A DNA stretch of 64,000 nt, taken from Ricinus communis. Lineage: Eukaryota > Streptophyta > Magnoliopsida > Malpighiales > Euphorbiaceae. The first letter of the stretch is position 1; each line of letters starts with the position of its first letter. The notes under the pieces were generated by a model. That model saw only the letters and a list, made by a program, of their open reading frames with translations. It searched no databases and was not told where the DNA came from. The stretch lies in the NCBI RefSeq assembly GCF_019578655.1, contig NC_063264.1:19270429-19334428 (forward strand), read 5' to 3'. Below, in pieces: positions 1-12,099 of the stretch. The position numbers and the translations under genes are program-made.

Positions 1-1568
1 GTATGAAAGATACAATTTTGTCTTCGCTGAGCCAACTAACTTTGATGAAGCTTCCAAGCATCCAGAATGGATTGAAGCTATGAAAGCTAAAATTCAAATG
101 ATAGAAAAGAACAACACTTGGCTACTCACTAAGCTACCACAAAACAAGCAAGCTATAGGAGTCAAATGGGTGTTCAGAACCAAGTACAATTTTGATGGCT
201 CAATCAACAAGCTCAAGGCCAAATTAGTTGTGAAGGGCTATGCTCAAGTTGCGGGTAGTGACTATGGAGATACCTTTGCTCTAGTAGCTAGACATGACAC
301 TATCAAGTTGTTGTTGTCTTTTGCAACTCAAATGGACTGGAAAGTTTTCCATCTTGATGTGAAATCAGCATTCTTGAATGGTGAGCTCAAGGAGGAGCTT
401 TACATAGAGCAACCAGAAGGTTTCCAAGTGAGAGGAAGAGAAAATGAGGTGTACAAGCTAAGAAAGGCTTTATACGAGCTGAAGCAAGCTCCAAGAGCTT
501 GGTACCAGAAAATTGATGCTCACTTGATGTAACAAGGGTTCAAGAGAAGTGATAATGAAGCTACTCTTTATTTAAAGCAAGAAGATGGAGAGCTCAAGAT
601 AGTGGTTTCATTATATGTTGATGACCTCCTTATTACTGGTAGCCAAGAAGAAGCTGTTTCAGAACTCAAGAAGCAAATGGAAAGTGTTTTTGAGATGTCC
701 GATTTGGGCTTAATGAACTATTTTCTTGGGATGGAAATTCATCAATGCTCCTCATGAATTTTCATATCTCAAAAAAAGTATGCTCTTGATGTTTTGAAGA
801 AGTTTAAGTTAGAAGCTTGTAAAGAAGTTGCAGCTCCAATAGCTCAGAATGAAAAGCTTTCGAAGAATGATGGAGAAAAACTAGAAAACCCAATTGTGTA
901 CAGAAGCATTGTTGGCAGCTTGCTGTATCTTTCAGCTACAAGACCTGACATAATGTATCCAGCTAGCCTTCTTTCAAGATTCATGAGCTATCCTACGAGT
1001 GTGCATCTAGGAGTAGCTAAAAGAGTTCTCAAGTTCTTGAAGGGTACCGTGAAGGATGGTATTTGGTATCACAGGCTTGACCAAATTAAGCTACAAGGTT
1101 ATGCTGATAGTGATTGGGCTGGAAGTGTGGATGACATGAAGAGCACTTCAGGCTATGTGTTCTCGCTAGGCTCAGGTGCAATTTGTTGAAACTCAAAGAA
1201 ACAAGAAGTTGTAGCTCAATCAACAGCTGAAGCTGAGTATGTGTCGATTGCAGCTGCATCAAATCAAGCTATATGGCTTAGAAAGCTCTTGTCAGATTTG
1301 TGTGTTGAGCTAGACAAACCAACTATAATCTATTGTGACAACAAGTCAGCAATTGCTAAGCTGAAAATCTAGTTCAACATGGACGAACCAAGCACATCAA
1401 TGTGAAGTTTCACTCCATTAGAGAAGCTGAGAAGAATTTGGAGATCAAGCTCCAGCATTGCTCTTCAAAAGAGCAGCTTGCTGATCTCTTTACCAAACCA
1501 TTATCAAGACCAAGAATTGATTTTTGAAGAATCAGCTAGGAGCTTCCAAGACCAACCTCAAGGAGGAG
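1..1568 (+). pseudogene. Copia-1 pol fragment: reverse transcriptase and RNase H
   Basis: This is the 3' part of a Ty1/copia polyprotein that enters from outside the window. The first reading block (80-532) holds the start of the RT domain, including the [15 protein letters not shown] motif and the YELKQAPRAWY motif. The RT active site YVDD is intact near 615-626. The second block (794-1189) holds the RT thumb region and the RNase H motif GYADSDWAG. Both blocks are in the same frame, separated by in-frame stops at 530-532 (TAA) and near 756 (TGA), with another near 1187 where Trp is expected (TGA). The RNase H tail continues to about 1530. The PPT-like run just before 1569 and the LTR behind it fix the 3' end. 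The element is dead but recognisable; its exact copia lineage is not assigned. Confidence 0.9.
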
Positions 1569-1930
1569 TGTTGGAACATGTGAGCTTGTCTTGGAAACAA
1601 GCACATGGTTTTCAGTAGTTTTCCATAGCTTGTAAGTCCCCATGTAGTATTTAATTTCTTGTTTGACTTTGTACAAGTTCCTATGTTAGTGGCATTGGGA
1701 ACTACAACTTTATCTCTTTCTCTATTTAAATCAAATGTTAAAGGCTGAATATATAAGAAAAAAAATATATTTTTCTCTCAATTTCTCTTCATCATATTTC
1801 TTAAGAACTTGAGCTTAGATTTAGCTCAGTTTATAAGAACTTTAGCTCAAACCCAACTAAGTTCTATTTCATTTCTGCATTTACACAAAGCATAGGCTTT
1901 TAAGAAAATGCCAAGCTTGTTTTCCCAGCA
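1569..1930 (+). repeat. Copia-1 3' LTR
   Basis: The 362-bp LTR starts with TGTTGGAA directly after a purine-rich tract (AAGGAGGAG) and ends with TTCCCAGCA, a near-complementary short inverted terminus (TGTTGG / CCAGCA). It contains a run of A and T near 1760 and a T/C-rich stretch typical of U3-R. The 5' LTR lies outside the window, so identity and target duplication cannot be checked. Beyond 1930 the sequence is LINE, so Copia-1 sits inside the LINE. Confidence 0.75.
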
Positions 1931-3070
1931 TCACCATATTAAAATCCCAAAACTTCTTGAAGCCTAAGTCACTAAGCTTTTTTGGGACACACAATCTATC
2001 CCAAGATAACCATCTAATCCCTTAATGATCCACATTACTACTGTCCCACCAAAATCCATTCATCATATGCTCAATATCTGCCCATAAATCTATGGAGAAA
2101 AACATTCATAACAAAGATAGGAATAGCTTGGGCAACTGCTTTCAGCAACACTTCTTTTTCTTGCTACCAATAAGCGCAGGCAGCCCAAATACTGCCATTG
2201 ACTTTCAACAGCTTGAACCTAAAATATTTGGCAAACAAAATTTCGAGTTGAAGCATCAGTATTAGCACTAAAAATAGTAGACGAGTTGCTGAAATTTATA
2301 GATTGACTAGAAGCTGTCTTATATGTACTTAAGACATTATGCACAACATTACTTTCAATAGGCGAAGCACGAAAAAATAGATAAAGAGTCATTTGCAAAG
2401 AAGAGATGACTCACCATTGGCGCTCCTTTATCAATTCGACAACCATGAGTCATATCCATTGTCTCATTTTTCCTTAACCCCGCACTAAACCCTTCTGCAC
2501 AAAGGATGAAAAGGTAGGGGACAATGAGTCCATTGTCGTAGCCCCCGATATGGTTGAATCGATTCAACTTCTTTGCCACCGATAAGAACACCATAATCAA
2601 TAGTGGAAATGTAAGTCATAATCCACTCGATCCAAGTCACATCAAATCCCAATGCTTGAAACATACCCTTTAGATATTGCCATTCAATTTTATTATAAGC
2701 TATATCTATGTCAATCTTCAGAGCAGCCAAACCAATTTTTCTTCTGTCTCTTCTTCTTTAAGGAGTTGGTTAATTCAAGTAAAATCATGATATTATCGGT
2801 AATGAGCCTACCAATTTGGGAAGTACATGCTTAAGCACATCTAATAATGAACTTTGCAATGATTTTATAAATCACATTGCAAAAGGCAATATGCCTCAAA
2901 TCAGACATATACTATGGAACCTTATTCTTTGGAATAAGAACGATAGCAGTACTATTTAAAGCCACAGGCATAATCCCATTATCAAAGAAATCCACACACA
3001 ATTGAACTGCATTATTTCTAACAATATATTAAAAATGTTGAAGAAATATAGGATTCATACCACTTAATCT
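1931..3070 (-). pseudogene. LINE reverse transcriptase, central and C-terminal part
   Basis: Minus-strand frames show the finger-palm block around 2485-2730 (AALKIDIDIAYNKIEWQYL, then GLRQW where GLRQGDPLS is usual) and the block 2355-2600 (PYLFILCAEGFSAGLRK). The catalytic motif is FAND rather than the usual FADD, so one active-site aspartate is lost. Further down to 1931 the thumb/connection region is recognisable in pieces (LSWDRLCVPKK-like). Frame changes and stops make it non-coding. The right edge coincides with the left end of the Mutator-like element. Confidence 0.8.
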
Positions 3071-5218
3071 CGTAAATTATAATATGGACCTCGGTCCATA
3101 TAGCTTTGTAGACCCAGGGATCCATTCGACATCATTTTATTTATAAAAGAATTAAAATCAGCGAATGACACGTGCGTCAGATATTGACACAGACGCTGAC
3201 ATGCGCGTCAGACGCTGACGCAATTTTTTTTAAAGTAATTTATGTTCATTGATTTTGTATTAAATATTCATTAACTTATGTTCATTAAATATATGTTAAA
3301 TATTTATTGTTTAAACATAAAATGTTCATTGTTTGTTAACTTAATTTTGTTAGAAAGATATGTATATTACAATATAAATATTTATAGTTATAATTATATA
3401 TATTCATTTGAATCAATTAGTGGTATGACTTTCATTAATCATGAATATCTATTGACAAACTAATGAATATTGTGCCTATAAATGATGAATGTTTATATCA
3501 ATCATAAAAACTTTTCAACATGCATCATAAACACAATAAAATCTTTCATAAATGATCAATATTTTTATTAGAGAATATTGATGAACATTATATATATAGA
3601 TAATGAATATTTCAGTACCGAATAATAAACATTAATATTAACATTGATGAATAACACATCAAACAAAATGAACATGAATATTAACCCTAATGGATATTAA
3701 GTTCAAAGATAATGAATATTTCAATATAAAGTAAATTAATTATTATAGAATATTATATCTAATGGACATTATACATGTAGAAAATGAACATTTTAGTACA
3801 TATAAATGCACAAACATATATATATATATATATATGGTCTAATAAAAACTTTTTGACATGTTTAACTATATTCTAGCACATATGGTTTAATTTTGGAATA
3901 TGTACTTATAATTGACACGTAGAATTGAAGGTTATATTATATCTATATTATAGATTTTGTTAATTTGAATGAATTAGTGGTATGATTTTTATCAATGACG
4001 AATATCAATTGACAAACTAATAAATATTATACTATAAATAATGAATGTTTATATCAATCATAAAAGAATTTCAATATGCATCACAAAAATAATAAAAGCT
4101 TTCATAAATAATCAATACTTTTATTTGAAAATATTGATGAACATTATATATATAGACAATGAACATTGTAGTATTGGATAATGAACATTAATATTAATAC
4201 TGATGAATAATACATTAAACGAAATGAACATAAATATTAACTGTAATGAGTATTAAGTTCATAGATAATGAATATTTAAATATTAAAAAAATTAATTGTT
4301 ATAGAATATTATATCTAATGGATATTATACATATAGAAAATGAACATTTTAGTACATATAAACGAATATTTTAGTACATGTAAATGAACAAAAAATTATT
4401 AATATGTATCTAGTCTTACTATATTCTAACATATGATTTTTTATTTTGACACATGTACTTATATATTGACTGTAGAATTTAAGTTTATGTATAATTTTGT
4501 AGTTTTTTTATTTTTTTTTTATAATTTTATATTTTGTATTAATAAAATATAAAAAAACTAATAAAAACGTTAAAATATTTAATTTTTTATTATTTTAAAT
4601 ATTTTAATTAATTATAAAATATTAAAAGATCTATTTAATTTTATATATAAATTTAATTTATATTATTATTTATAATTAAAATAATTATGACGGTCGTATA
4701 ATAGGCAGATAAACAAATAGTTTTCATAAATATATAAAATGATATATTAAAAATATTATTTTTAATAAATATTAATTTTAAATTCATTTATTACACTTTA
4801 AAAAAATAAAAATCACATGTGTCAAATATAAATATACATATCAAGACAAAAATCTTTAAAATAGTAATAGTAAAATAATTATAACAATCGTATAACATAT
4901 AAACAAACAACTAATTTTTATAAATATATAAAAATTTATTCAATATATAATTTTAATATAAAATTAATTTTTATAAATTTATTTTATTATAATTTTAAAA
5001 AATTAAAACGGTACAATTTAAAAAAAAAGTGAAGAAGCCATTGTTTTCTTAGACGAGTGAGATGTGATTGTTTTCTTAGTTGAAATTGTTAGATTTTCTC
5101 TTTTCCACTTTCAGTTTGAAAGGGTCAACATTGCATGTTTGGAAAAGTCTCTTTCCACACGTATTTATGGACTCCGGTTCATATAGAATCCTAGACCGGG
5201 GTCCATATATGACAATTG
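3071..5218. mobile_element. Non-autonomous Mutator-like DNA transposon (about 2.15 kb)
   Basis: The LINE is interrupted here and resumes at 5219. The flanking 9-mers ACTTAATCT (3062-3070) and ATTTAATCT (5219-5227) match at 8 of 9 positions, as expected of an old Mutator-type duplication. The ends form an imperfect inverted repeat of about 20-25 bp around ATATGGACC. The left end also holds a perfect palindrome at 3082-3101 (ATATGGACC-TC-GGTCCATAT). The interior is about 80% A+T by eye and has no credible coding region, so no transposase is encoded. Most of it is a degenerate tandem pair with a period near 559 bp. The superfamily call rests on duplication length and terminal structure only. Confidence 0.65.
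3405..4490. repeat. Internal tandem duplication, period about 559 bp
   Basis: The stretch beginning GAATCAATTAGTGGTATGA near 3412 recurs as GAATGAATTAGTGGTATGA near 3971. The two then run parallel for about 500 bp, including repeated ATGAACATTATATATATAGA strings and a shared tail near 3880-3930 and 4430-4480. Both lie wholly inside the Mutator-like element. Confidence 0.8.
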
Positions 5219-5660
5219 ATTTAATCTGGGGGACTTATTTGGACGCATACCATTTTGACCTTACTCGGATTAATAGGAGCCATCAACAACTCGTTTTGAA
5301 GCTGAGATACCCTCTTTTGGACACAATTAGAGATTGGTGCACCAACACAACCATTGGATACAAACAATTGGTTACAATAGTCCCTTGTTATATGTTGGAG
5401 ATCCTCGTCCTTCAATTGTAAAACACCAGAGGCGTCCTTCAACCTATAAATATGATTCTTTTTCTTTTCGGTAGAGGCAAAAGAATGGAAAAATCCTATA
5501 TTAGCATTACCTTCTTTTAGCCAAAATTGCTTTGCCTTTTATCGCGAATGGGTCTCTTGATATCGTAGCATAACGAAATAATAAGAACGAGCACGATTAT
5601 AGTTCTAAACTCCTAGTTGATCTCTACAATTTCGAAAAACACCCAATTTCTCTTTACACC
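5219..5660 (-). pseudogene. LINE RT N-terminal region, duplicate unit A (right part)
   Basis: This continues the LINE sequence interrupted at 3070. Minus-strand reading gives the linker between endonuclease and RT (DASGVLQLKDEDLQHITRDY). The stretch 5430-5660 is closely repeated at 6225-6450, showing that unit A (2729-3070 joined to 5219-5660) is one copy of a tandem duplication. It is full of stops. Confidence 0.75.
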
Positions 5661-6460
5661 AATCTTCTCCTGTCTCTTCCTCTTTAAATAATGAGTTAAT
5701 TCAAATGAAACCATGATATTGTCGATAATGTACCAGCTATGGAAGCACTTTGATTCTCTGAAATCAGATTGGGAACCACATGCTTAAGCGATTAGCAATG
5801 ACTTTTGCAATGATTTTGTAAATCACATTCCAAAGGGCAATAAATATGACTTAAATTAGACATGTACTCCGAAACTTTCTTCTTTGGAATAAGAATAATA
5901 GTAATACTATTTAAACCCACAGGCATAATCCCATTATCAAAGAAATCCATACACAGCCAAACCACATCAACAATATGCCAAACATGTTGAAGAAAGGCAG
6001 GATTCATACCGTCTAATCTAGGGGACTTGTCTGGATCCATATCGAACACAACCATTTTGACCTCACTCTGATCAATGAGAACCATCAATAACTCGTTTTG
6101 AAGCTGAGGAACCCTCTTTTGGACACAATTAAAGAATGGCGCACTGACATAACCATTGGATACAAAAAATTAATTAAAATAGTCCACTACCATATGCTAT
6201 AGATCCTCATCCTTTGATTGCCAAAAACCCGAGGCGTCCCTCAACCTACGAATCTGATTCTTTTTCTTTTTGACAAAGATAAAAGAACGGAAAATTTTGT
6301 ATTAGCATTACCTTCTTTTAGCCAGAATTGCTTTGCCTTTTATTGTCAATGGTCTCTTGATATTATAGCATAATGAAATAATCAGAACGACCACGATTAT
6401 AGTTTTGAACCCTAGTCGATCCCTACAATTTTGTAAAACACCCATTCTCTCTTTACACTT
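5661..6460 (-). pseudogene. LINE RT N-terminal region, duplicate unit B
   Basis: The minus-strand block 5792-6088 encodes an RT N-terminal motif (DMDPDKSPRLDGMNPAFLQH), followed by a stretch with IPKKK. The unit begins at the ACCAATCTTCTCC-like junction near 5661, which corresponds to 2729 in unit A, and ends near 6450. It lacks the Mutator-like insertion, so it preserves the uninterrupted sequence at the insertion site (near 6010). Confidence 0.75.
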
Positions 6461-7330
6461 CTTGATCCTGTTTCAAAAGTCACACACCATAGCTCCTCCC
6501 CATTTGGAAAGCTCCAATCCTCACATCTCAAGCTTTCTTTGAAACTCGTAAGAAGGAGAGTTATTCCAGCACCAAGCCACCACATCCTTAGAGTCACTCC
6601 TTAAGCCATATGTTTTCAAAACAAAAATGCCTAAAATTAGGGTGAAAAAAGTTGCTTAAGATAAAGGAACAAAGGTAAGTGGTCTGAAGAGGAAGACTCA
6701 AGAGCCTTTAAAAAGATGTTGCCAAGCCTTATTAGCAAAACCTCTATCAAGCTTCTCCTTCACCCACCCGACCAACCCTCTTGATCTCTCCCAAGTGATC
6801 TGATATCCATGTAAGCCCATATCAAACAGATTGCAGTCAATAATAGCTTCTCTAAACCCATTAATTAGCCATTAGGGATATGAAGTGCCTCCTCTTTTTT
6901 CTAGTTGCGACATCAAGTCGTTAAGATCTCCTATTATACACCAAGGGATGGATGAGAGAGTTGCTAGACGATGCAACAAAGACCACGAACTCCTATTTCG
7001 GTCAGAGAAGCCATATTAACCAGCGTATCTCCACATGCCAAGCTAATGTATTTTTACTTGTACATCAATAAAAAATTTATTAGAGCCCAAGACTGTAACA
7101 ATTTCTTTATCCTTCCATAACATGGCCAGGCCCCCACTGTGGCTTTCACAGTCTACTACATGCAAGCCATCATACCCCAATTGGGCTTGAATCCTTTTTC
7201 ATTCTATCAGGCTTCACAAAGGTCTCACTAAGATTTATTTATACGAGGCCTTTTAAGTCGAATCAAGTCCTTCAAAACCTAAATCCCCGGGGATTGGCCA
7301 GACCCCAACAATTCCATGTTATAGCACTCA
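6461..7330 (-). pseudogene. LINE endonuclease (APE-type) remnant
   Basis: On the minus strand, pieces of an exonuclease/endonuclease/phosphatase domain can be read. These are an N-terminal block near 7315 resembling WNCRGLGNP (degenerate), a block near 7110-7190 resembling GYDGLHVVDCESHSGGLAM, and PWCIIGDLNDL near 6930-6960. The last matches the usual IGDFN motif with F changed to L. The 6412-6597 frame covers the end of the domain. Stops and shifts occur throughout, so it is a relic. Confidence 0.7.
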
Positions 7331-8516
7331 ATGGGTTAGGTAGGTTTGGTCTCCAAATCCTACCTCTAATTCGTTTTCAAATAACCCCATAATGTTCTGG
7401 TCTCAGTTTTGAGCCACGTGAAGCCCACTGAGCCCATTGGAAATATCCATTTGATCACCCAATACGCCTCCTTTTTTGGTCAACCACAATCTGAACATCC
7501 TTTTCCTACTTAATGTGGTTGTGATATAGTATCAATATTAGCGTGATCTTGGATACATTCCTTATGAGTGAGAACACTAATCATGCCATGAGATTTAGAG
7601 TCAACTCCCACAATTTCGATTGTCTGATCCCTATCACCCCATGAATAAAAACTTTTACTATAATAGGAACTTTGCTCGTCAACTTTTACTAGCCACTCAC
7701 TTCTAGCTGCAACCACCGTTCACCACCATGCGGTTGATTTCTCCTAGATGAAGCTTGCATCCAATTCCTATAAGATTTCTCAACTAGTTATTGTTTCCCA
7801 TTAAAGAAAATCTTCGAGCAAAAAACATTCAAAGTCTCCCAAAATACCACAAACGAAGCAGAAAGTAGTTAATCTTTTGTATTTGAGGTCTACCCAAAAC
7901 CAATCTTCTCCCTCTTTTTTGACCTTCATTCTTTGTTTGAGAGGTTTCGCAATCTCCAGCTCAACTTAAACGTGAAGAAATGACCTATAAACACAAGTTA
8001 AGTTATGAGTGTTAGATTCAACAAAGGTTCCAATATAATTCCCAACAATTTTGGCAACATGTTCAGACATAAAACCTGCTAGGAGGTTGTAGGCTTGTAC
8101 CCAGAACATATGTTGAAGGGAACTAATTGCGCGAGCTCATGACTCTGAATCCTACTGAGGTCCAACTCATTCCGTTTAAAAGACCAGGATAGTCCAGTTC
8201 ATGATAAAGCTTGAAAAGATAAGGTTGTTTCCCTAGATCCTTGATGGTGACTCCACATACTGGACACCAAGCAAAGGCCATTGCATTACTCGTAAAATTA
8301 AACTAAATTTGTTTGTAAGAAAGAAATTGTTTCAACCAAACTCAACTTATCGACATGCCTCATAACACTACCGCCAGCAACAACCCAATTATCGTCTTCT
8401 TCAGCAATAGAAAGCCTGACATAACTCTCCTCTAAATTAAAGGGTGGAGCATAACTGCCCACCAGCCATGAAAAGAATTCAACAGGAGACACCAAGAAAA
8501 AAAAGAAGGTATAGAG
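7331..8516 (-). pseudogene. LINE ORF1 (gag-like, DUF4283-type) remnant
   Basis: The minus-strand frame 8298-8495 starts MVSPVEFFSWLVG and continues with LEESYVRLSIAEEDDNWVV, which resembles the N-terminus of plant LINE ORF1 proteins. Further fragments (7510-7716 and around 7900-8200) are consistent with the rest of ORF1, but no zinc knuckle could be confirmed. Broken by several stops. Confidence 0.55.
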
Positions 8517-8523
8517 AAAAAAT

Positions 8524-9241
8524 TAGGGTTGAGCATTAGCAGGTCCAGGTCAGTAAATGAGTTGACCCGTTTACGACACGGCTTGAAATGAGCCGTGTAA
8601 CTGGTTGACTCGTGATCCCATTGTAACCCGTTTAATTTTTCGTGTTATATTGGGTCATGTCAACCTGACACAACCCATTTACAACCCGTATATTTTAAAA
8701 GACAAAAAATAAAATAACCATATACAAAAGTAAAAATAAATAAAATAAAATGGCTAAAAAGTAAAATATAATAAACAAAACATAATTAGTATGACCATCT
8801 TAACAGATTTTTCTATTTTTTTACTTTTGTGCCACCTTTCTCATAAAAGAAAACAAAACCCTAATAAAATAATTTGGTACTATTTATATGAATTTTAAAG
8901 ATGTCTCTTGTAGTAACTGAATTTCTTTTCTTATGATTTGATACTATCTCTATTAATTTAAAACAATATAATTTTTTACATGTTAAATACATTAAATCTT
9001 ATGCCATTTATATAATAGGTTAAGTGGGTCGTGTCAGGTTTATGAACCATACACGATCCATTTAAATAAATGTATTATGTATGTTGTGCCCGTGTCATCC
9101 GTTAAAGGTTTGTATCGTGTTAGGGTCGAGATAAATTGATACGATTACTAAATAGATCGTATTCGTGTTAACCCTAATCTTGTCATCTGAATAGATCAAC
9201 CCGACACAAATACGACCCACAACCACCTTTTGACACCCTTA
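8524..9241. mobile_element. hAT-like MITE
   Basis: The left end starts TAGGGTTGAGC and the right end, read in reverse, starts TAAGGGTGTCAAAAGG. That agrees with the TAGGGGTGTCAAA ends of plant hAT MITEs. The termini are followed inward by long mirror stretches rich in GGGTT, GACACG and CGTGTC. The flanking 8-mers GAAAAAAT (8516-8523) and AAAAAAAT (9242-9249) match at 7 of 8, but they are low complexity. No transposase frame is present. Confidence 0.6.
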
Positions 9242-10571
9242 AAAAAAATAAGATAAAAGACAAGAGAAGAAAAGGGAAATACAGGAGAGAGAGGAAAAAA
9301 CCATAAAAGAGACAAGAGGACATTGGCTTGTTACGAAGACGTGAGAGATACAATAAACAAGTTTTGAATTTATAAAAGAAGTATAAAATTCTTCCACACC
9401 TTTGGCTTTTAGTTTCTCTTGCAACAAATTTTATTATATTTAAACAACAATCAAACACAATTAATTTAGTTTCCTTAACTGGGATTTCAAGAAGAATTGT
9501 CAAGAGAGCTTGAGAAATTACTTTCTTTCATAGAAGTTAAAGGCACAAATTTATACTCGTTTATATACATGTACACGTGGATAAATTCACAGCTAACAAT
9601 ATTTTATTTATTATTAGTTAAATTTTATCTATATACTTTTTTCAATAAGTACAATTTCAATTTTTCAAATTAAAAAAATATTTATAATTAAAACAATAAA
9701 AACAGTGTATACACATGTGGGTAGAGGACTATAAATAAAATCTAAATCGAAAAAATATTTTAATATGTATCAATAACTCTGACAAATAAAGTGTAATTTT
9801 TATATTTTATTACTAATTTATATAAATATAATTAATATATTAAGATATACATTATTTTTTTAATTAAATAATAATTTAAATTTATAAAATAATATATTAA
9901 CTATATTTAATAATTATATTAATTGATAATATTGAAAGGAAATAATCTTCAAACATTAAAATTCTATCAAGAAAGAGATCTAAAATATGTTTTTTAAACG
10001 AAAATATAGTTTCTATTTTTAAATTAAAAATATAAATTTTAATTTTTTTAGATTTAAGAATATTTATAATTAATATAATAGTAAAAACTTGTTCAAGGAA
10101 CACAAATAAATATATAAAGATTATTCTTGATAAACATAGATATGGTCAATTAAGATAAATAATCTCACATTTAAAGTTAGATCCATTACTAAATTTAAAT
10201 ATGATATATATGTAATTTTTAACTTTAATTTTGAATATAAATATTTAATAGAAATTTAAATTTAAATTTTTAAAAATAAATAACTATTTATTATATAGTA
10301 AATCTCCACCACTAATTTTAACAGACCTTTTTCTTGATTCATCTAATTTTAACATGCCCATATTAAAAAGTTTCAACATGAGAGGAATCCTACATTTTTA
10401 CTTCTCTTCCGAGGTTATGATCCCAAGATTTATTTAAAAAAGAATACTATCCGAAGATAAATTCTTCTCTTATCTCACACACACTCACAAACGAAAAGGG
10501 TTAACTCTTCGATTCTCTGAAACCCTAAGGACAAAAAAGAAACTTCATCAATTGTTCCATCTTATTCCACG
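9242..10571. other. AT-rich non-coding stretch upstream of the F-box gene
   Basis: The first 200 bp (9250-9440) are A/G-rich on the plus strand and may be the LINE 5' untranslated region beyond the MITE. From 9600 to 10300 the sequence is strongly A+T-rich without credible reading frames. The 10440-10560 part, with CTCTTATCTCACACAC-like pyrimidine runs, looks like the promoter and 5' untranslated leader of the F-box gene. Confidence 0.5.
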
Positions 10572-11330
10572 ATGGATTCTGCATCAAAACGACAAAAATA
10601 TAGCAAGATAGGAAATGAAGATAGGATCAGCAAATTGCCAGAGTCAATTCAGTGTCACATATTGTCATTTCTCTTCACAAACGAAGCCGTTACAACCAGC
10701 ATTTTGTGCAAGAGATGGAGGCTCGTCTGGACCTCACTTTCTGTTTTATCTTTTCATGATTATTCTTATATGAAAGAAGAAGAGATGAAATCATTTGTGG
10801 ATTTTGTGAACAGGGTTCTGATTCTTCACGCAAACCCTGTTGAGGAGATTGAACTTCCCCTCAGAAGAAGAGGTACTCCTCTGCTTGTTCGGCTTCCCCA
10901 ACTTCTTTTTAGTTGTGTATCTATAAAGGTATTGAAGCTTCTTATTGAAGATATACCTGGCCTTTTTGAATTCGATATGCTACAAGTCCTACTGCCGCCC
11001 CTATGATTCTATCATGGAGAAAGTATTTTGTACTTCCCCAATTCTTGAAGAATTGCTACTTTGGACGACTTGTCCTGATGACGTCCTGCAGACCATACAC
11101 ATACAGTCATCTTCACTGAAAAACCTTACTATAAAAGTCTCTAGATCAAGAGGAAATTCATATAGGGTTGCTGTTGATGCCCCTAATTTTGAATTTCTTG
11201 AGCTTATCATCTACAACACTGTGGCACTGATGTTAGAAATTATTACTCAATTGTTAAAGCAACTCTTGGTTTTATGGAGCTTTATGCTGACGATGTCCAT
11301 AAAACAAATGGACCTGACATGGTTCAGCTT
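10572..11330 (+). pseudogene. F-box/LRR/FBD gene, 5' part
   Basis: The ATG at 10572 opens a frame with a clear F-box at residues 17-60 (DRISKLPESIQCHILSFLF, then CKRWRLVWTSL). In intact proteins this region binds SKP1 in SCF ubiquitin ligases. It runs to a stop at 11004-11006. The leucine-rich part continues in another frame (SPILEELLLW near 11035, then FEFLEL near 11190), and a third frame carries it to about 11330 (SIVKATLGFMELYADD). So at least two frameshifts have occurred, near 10995 and 11225. Homology stops where antisense Copia-2 begins, and roughly 100 residues between this part and the FBD part are missing. The family is large and variable in plants; no individual orthologue is recognised. 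Confidence 0.85.
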
Positions 11331-11860
11331 CTGTGGCAATGCACCTCCATACCCAAAACATATTTGGCTTCACCAAAATCGGTCATTTCAAAAATCTGCA
11401 TCATTACTTTCTTGAATTCCTCCACCATAAGCAAATCATTACCAGTTATAAATAAATCATCAACATATAATGACACAAGTAATTTTCTGTTGCCAACCTT
11501 TTTCACATAAAGAGTTGATTCATTTTGGCTTTTGCAAAAACCTTGACTAATAAAGTGAGCATCCACTTTGCTGTACCAGACTCTAGGAGCTTGTTTCAGT
11601 CCGTATAGAGCTTTCTTAAGCCTCTAAACATCATTTTTATGACCCGCAACCACAAAACCTTGGGGTTGATCAATATATATGTCTTCTTGTAACTCACCAT
11701 TCAAAAATGCTGATTTTATATCTAGATGAAAAATTTTCCATCCTAAATGTGCTGCAAATGCTATGAGCATCCGTATGGTTTCATGTCTTGCCACCGGAGC
11801 AAATGTGTCTCCAAAATCAATTCCAGGCAACTGGAAATAGCCTTTCACTACCAATCTGGC
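11331..11860 (-). pseudogene. Copia-2 reverse transcriptase, truncated
   Basis: The blocks 11624-11854 ([20 protein letters not shown], then [12 protein letters not shown]) and 11331-11566 (SLYVDDLFITGND, YVLGMEVH) are in one frame, separated by a TAG at 11624-11626. The YVDD catalytic motif is intact. The domain breaks off after MEVH, where the element joins the F-box gene, so the thumb and RNase H are lost. Confidence 0.85.
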
Positions 11861-12099
11861 TTTATGCTTGTAGAGGGAACCATCTGGATTTATTTTAGAC
11901 CTATAAATTCATTTGACACCGATGACATGTCGATGTTTTGGTCTTGTAACAAGTTCCCATGTGTTGTTCTTGTTAATCATGGCTATTTCCACTTTCATTG
12001 CATCTAACCATTATGGTAGTTGTGACGCTTCCGCAAAGCTTGAAGGTTCAGCTACGATAAAACTGCACTTATCATAAATGTCAGCTAAGGATTTGGTCC

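Larger units (their letters stand above)
1931..8516 (-). mobile_element. Degenerate LINE (L1-type non-LTR retrotransposon), interrupted and internally duplicated
   Basis: Read on the minus strand, the segment goes from an ORF1 start near 8495, through an endonuclease (about 7320 to 6460), to reverse transcriptase (about 6100 to 1931). It is broken by many stops and frameshifts, by a tandem duplication (2729-3070 plus 5219-5660 against 5661-6450) and by a Mutator-like insertion (3071-5218). The 3' end and poly(A) tail are cut off by Copia-1 at 1930. The 5' untranslated part may continue beyond the MITE at 8524-9241. The order EN then RT, with ORF1 upstream, is the plant L1 layout. Confidence 0.8.

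Noticed and set aside
3278..3463. Small frame in the Mutator-like element
   Set aside because: Chance frame in about 80% A+T DNA, Tyr/Ile/Asn-rich, not shared by the second internal repeat unit.
3071..5218. Interpretation as an LTR element because the end motifs also match as direct repeats
   Set aside because: The repeats are only 44 bp, self-complementary, lack TG...CA edges and PBS, and the duplication is 9 bp.
9183..9503. Minus-strand 106-codon hydrophobic frame
   Set aside because: Spans the end of the hAT-like MITE and A/G-rich flanking DNA; composition explains the hydrophobic translation.
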